A stretch of 8,535 nt of DNA from positions 1 to 8,535 of the forward strand of contig QXWX01000168.1 of NCBI GenBank assembly GCA_009911175.1, given 5' to 3'. The position numbers and the translations under genes are program-made. This document shows positions 6,345-8,535 of the stretch, in pieces. Each line of letters begins with the position of its first letter. Positions within the stretch are counted from its first letter, which is position 1. Source of the stretch: Lachnospiraceae bacterium (GTDB lineage: Bacteria > Bacillota_A > Clostridia > Lachnospirales > Lachnospiraceae). The notes beneath the pieces were generated by a model. It saw only the letters and a list, made by a program, of their open reading frames with translations. It did not search any database and was not told the origin of the DNA.

Positions 6345-7508
6345 ATGGATACAAATATAAACAAATTCAATGTAGCTCTGATTGATTCTATGATAAATCC
6401 ATTAGTATTTTCTCAAAATATACATACTTTTACTGTAACAGATAATTCTAAAGTTATAGAATATAATTATAATATTCCCTCTTATAGTTGGTTACATGGT
6501 ACAATTTGTGCCAAAATACTACTAGATTTATCCCCTACAGTCAACTTAATTTGTATAAATGTTTTTGATAAAAATAACCATATTTCTTTTAAACATTTGA
6601 AAACAGCAATAGAGTTTGCTTATGATCATGATTGCAAATTAGTCAATTTAAGTTTGGCCTCTACATACTTTAAGGATAAAACTAAGTTTCAAAATCTTCT
6701 CAAGAATTACTGGGATAAAATGATTTTTGTAACTTCTTGTTCAAATAAAGGTGTATTAAGTTTTCCAGCTGCATTTAGTAAAACAATCTCTGTCGTTGGT
6801 GCAAATGATATATCAATCAAACCAAAAGAATTTATTCCAAACGAGAATCCAATAATATTTGCTGATTTTATCGCAAGGACACCAGAAATAATAAACATCG
6901 ATAATCATGATTATAAAATTGAATTTCCAAATCCTAATAGTTATGCGACTCCAGTAATAACTTCACATATATGGAACATTTTAAGCCGCTCTCTCAATAA
7001 AAATATGGAGATAAGTAATGTTAAAAATTTGCTATCACAGGCCACAACAAATAAAAATTTTATAAGCATTAAAGATAATTTGCTATTAAGATATAAGAAA
7101 TTCCAAAAACAAGATATCTGTGAATTAAGTGTACCAGTAATATCTATAGATCTTAGTAGATGTACTGATTATCTTTCTTCCAATGTAATATCAAATATAT
7201 TTGATATAATGGATCAAGAAGGATACAATCCTTTAAAAATTTCTACTTTTTATTATTCAAATGATATCTATTTTTTTAATCATGAATGTTTTTATAATAA
7301 CATCAATAAATTAAAATGTTTTTTGGAATCAGAAATATTTATAACCCAAAGTGATTGCATAATTATCTTATACCATGCTTCTACTAAATGTATATTACCG
7401 AGCGATTTAGATTTCAAAATAATGGATTTCATATATGAAAAAAATATAGGTAAAACAATCTGTGAGAACATTATAAAAACATTTACCAGCGAACTTCATA
7501 TATCATAA
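6345..7508 (+). CDS. cytoplasmic subtilisin-like S8 peptidase with a TIGR04066-like C-terminal domain
   Basis: The protein has 387 residues counted from ATG 6345. The subtilisin core has the whole catalytic set: Asp14 in VALIDSM, His51 in LHGT, oxyanion Asn134 in SCSNKG and nucleophile Ser199 in NSYATP. The substrate-strand motif VNLSLA (100-105) is also present. DSM replaces the usual DTG and NSYATP the usual GTSMATP, so it is divergent but probably active. There is no signal peptide and no inhibitory propeptide, so it should act inside the cell, most likely as a leader peptidase. From about residue 262 it carries an extra domain starting SVPVISIDLS, with QEGYNPLKIS (291-300) and SDCIIILYHA (336-345). 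By eye this matches, in order, the C-terminal domain of the TIGR04066-like protein encoded at the right edge (KIGYSPLCIS, NFDLILFEVPGG), but the nucleotide-binding-type residues are lost. It is transcribed away from the ABC gene and towards the carrier-like gene. Confidence 0.8.
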   Translation: MDTNINKFNVALIDSMINPLVFSQNIHTFTVTDNSKVIEYNYNIPSYSWLHGTICAKILLDLSPTVNLICINVFDKNNHISFKHLKTAIEFAYDHDCKLVNLSLASTYFKDKTKFQNLLKNYWDKMIFVTSCSNKGVLSFPAAFSKTISVVGANDISIKPKEFIPNENPIIFADFIARTPEIINIDNHDYKIEFPNPNSYATPVITSHIWNILSRSLNKNMEISNVKNLLSQATTNKNFISIKDNLLLRYKKFQKQDICELSVPVISIDLSRCTDYLSSNVISNIFDIMDQEGYNPLKISTFYYSNDIYFFNHECFYNNINKLKCFLESEIFITQSDCIIILYHASTKCILPSDLDFKIMDFIYEKNIGKTICENIIKTFTSELHIS

Positions 7509-7513
7509 GTAAA

Positions 7514-7564
7514 GCGCAAGACAGAATTTAAGTTTGATTATTCTGTCTTTTCCAGCGTTTTTTT
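7514..7564 (+). terminator. Rho-independent terminator after the S8 peptidase gene
   Basis: AAGACAGAAT (7518-7527) pairs perfectly with ATTCTGTCTT (7540-7549). An outer GCG/CGC pairing (7514-7517 with 7555-7557) can extend the stem. Seven T's follow at 7558-7564. It lies just after the stop of the peptidase gene and between convergent genes. On the minus strand no T run follows, so it is mainly a plus-strand terminator. Confidence 0.75.
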
Positions 7565-7589
7565 ATAGATTAACCAATTTTTTATCCAA

Positions 7590-7826
7590 TTATATGTGTT
7601 CCATAATTATTTGCGCAATCTTTTCTATATTATTAAATTTCTCATAATCAAAATCATTGTTACAAAAACTATAATTTAATTTTTTTTCTACCTCATCTAT
7701 GAAGTAGACCATATCCAAAGGATTAGTACCCGGGGCAAACAAATTTTGTTTTGAATCACTTACTTGTTTAATAGCTATCTCATTATAAATTCGTATTAAA
7801 ATATTTTCTAAAGAGTTTTTGTCCAT
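7590..7826 (-). CDS. acyl-carrier-like peptide maturation protein without the carrier serine (TIGR04069-like)
   Basis: The protein has 78 residues and the size and helix pattern of an acyl carrier protein: an N-terminal amphipathic helix, then GTNPLDMVYFIDEVEKKL (33-50) in the place of the usual DSL-x-x-V-x-L-I-x-x-L-E helix, and a last helix FNNIEKIAQIIMEHI (64-78). The phosphopantetheine serine is replaced by Pro36 (NPL instead of DSL), so it cannot carry an acyl thioester in the normal way. This fits, as I recall it, the family 'peptide maturation system acyl carrier-related protein' found beside CcpM and TIGR04066 genes in Clostridia. A role as a docking or scaffold protein is inference. 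Its ATG follows the stop of the upstream gene by 18 bases. The AAGGAG (7839-7844) begins directly after that stop, with a longish 12-base spacing. The two genes are clearly one operon. Confidence 0.75.
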   Translation of the reverse strand: MDKNSLENILIRIYNEIAIKQVSDSKQNLFAPGTNPLDMVYFIDEVEKKLNYSFCNNDFDYEKFNNIEKIAQIIMEHI

Positions 7827-7844
7827 AGCTTATGTTTTCTCCTT

Positions 7845-8535
7845 TTAAATAGCATCAAAACTATTTTCATCGGATAGGTATGCAATTAGTTCTTCAGCCA
7901 ATTTTTCAAACATTTCCTTATCAAAGACACTACACATATTATAAGGTACTTCCGAAGTGTTTATCCAATTTTTAATATATTCTGATCCTATAGTTATATA
8001 AGACGCTTTTCTTTCTGTTGGAATAGAGTCCCAATTAATCTTATTATTTGAAATAATATAGGCAAATACATTATATGAATATTTATTCTTCAAATTCACC
8101 TTTAGCCATTCAAAATAGTTTAAGTCGTAATTTTCATACAATAAATTTATAACGCTCAAATCAAAAGATATCGCATTACTAACCAAAAAGTTCTGAAACG
8201 AAAAATTCTCATACACTTTATCGTTCACTGGATAGAGACCGCCAGGTACTTCAAATAGAATAAGATCAAAGTTATCAGAATAGCATAATTCATTAATATA
8301 ATAATTTAATTTTAGAATTTTGTTCTGCACCGATATCTTATCATCAAGCATAAACATAGGATAAGAGTTTATTCCAAAAAATTCTCCATATAGTTTTCCA
8401 GAAATACATAATGGACTATAGCCAATTTTTTCAAAACTTTCCTTTAATGAAAGAAGTGTTTCAAATTTGTTACCATACCGCCTGCGGCGGCACAAATGAT
8501 GACGAAAGCTTCGATTCCATATTTCCATATAGACT
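7845..8535 (-). CDS. TIGR04066-like peptide maturation protein, 3' part, apparently frameshifted, cut by the right edge
   Basis: The 227-codon frame ending at 7845 contains GNKFETLLSLKESFEKIGY, FGINSYPMFMLDD, FDLILFEVPGG and a C-terminal alpha/beta region. As I recall it, this agrees with the C-terminal half of the clostridial TIGR04066 peptide maturation proteins, which are usually about 400 residues or more. Its apparent start, ATG at 8526-8528, is not credible: no ribosome binding site precedes it and the first 17 residues (MEIWNRSFRHHLCRRRR) are unlike the family. In the frame one base away, the DNA from the edge to about 8477 reads KYGIEAFVIICAAAGG, a proper beta strand and glycine loop, which should join to YGNKFE. 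The gene therefore runs off the window and has lost one base near 8477 (GGTTAT reduced to GGTAT would explain it). Either it is a pseudogene or the base is a sequence error. The function is unknown; a nucleotide-binding fold is inferred from the Gly-rich loop, NKFE and EVPGG. Confidence 0.7.
   Translation of the reverse strand, partial: VYMEIWNRSFRHHLCRRRRYGNKFETLLSLKESFEKIGYSPLCISGKLYGEFFGINSYPMFMLDDKISVQNKILKLNYYINELCYSDNFDLILFEVPGGLYPVNDKVYENFSFQNFLVSNAISFDLSVINLLYENYDLNYFEWLKVNLKNKYSYNVFAYIISNNKINWDSIPTERKASYITIGSEYIKNWINTSEVPYNMCSVFDKEMFEKLAEELIAYLSDENSFDAI
8477..8491. repeat. GC-rich 6-bp hairpin with a 3-base loop at the frameshift point
   Basis: On the minus strand GCCGCC, GCA, GGCGGT forms a compact six-pair stem (last pair G-T), by far the most GC-rich spot in this AT-rich gene. 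It lies exactly where the reading frame changes. Such a hairpin favours one-base deletions in replication and also base-calling errors. It could in theory stimulate ribosomal frameshifting, but no slippery heptamer precedes it. Confidence 0.6.

Noticed and set aside
1..8535. CRISPR array, tRNA or rRNA genes, integrase or complete insertion sequence
   Set aside because: I saw no regularly spaced repeats, cloverleaf-like sequences, rRNA motifs or recombinase/transposase ORFs.

Overview
The window looks like a low-GC Gram-positive (Clostridia/Lachnospiraceae-type) chromosome. It has strong AGGAGG-type ribosome binding sites, is AT-rich throughout, and its right half resembles clostridial peptide-natural-product clusters. 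The assignment to taxon is inference from protein character and composition.

Left part (1-3500): an AT-rich, gene-poor stretch with a possible gene tail at the edge, then a two-gene minus-strand unit. The upstream gene (1900-3354) encodes a secreted protein with a clear signal peptide, two pre-peptidase-C-like beta domains and a C-terminal Ig-like region. The downstream gene (784-1800) encodes a 338-residue protein I do not recognise. A promoter with a perfect -10 box lies upstream of the pair, a 10-bp hairpin lies between the genes, and a bidirectional-looking terminator follows them.

Middle (3500-4250): about 750 bp without an intact large gene. By eye it contains at least two decayed minus-strand genes: a small membrane peptide or membrane-protein N-terminus with a perfect AGGAGG but a frameshift in an A run, and an approximately 90-codon reading frame broken by one stop and one frameshift.

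Right part (4250-8535), very AT-rich: one side of a ribosomal-peptide (RiPP) maturation cluster of the type that in Clostridia surrounds the Cys-rich-peptide radical SAM maturase CcpM. It has an ABC exporter without a peptidase domain (minus, preceded by a 10-codon leader ORF), a cytoplasmic subtilisin-like S8 peptidase (plus), a small acyl-carrier-like protein lacking the phosphopantetheine serine (minus), and the 3' part of a TIGR04066-like peptide maturation protein (minus, cut by the window edge and apparently frameshifted at a GC-rich hairpin). The radical SAM enzyme and precursor peptide are not in the window; if present they should lie beyond the right edge. A working model is that the off-window enzyme modifies a Cys-rich precursor with help from the TIGR04066-like and carrier-like proteins, the S8 peptidase removes the leader inside the cell, and the ABC exporter, which has no C39 domain, secretes the product.

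The most interesting observation is that the roughly 120-residue C-terminal extension of the S8 peptidase appears to be a diverged copy of the nucleotide-binding-like domain of the neighbouring TIGR04066-like protein. This suggests a protease tethered to the maturation machinery through a duplicated domain.
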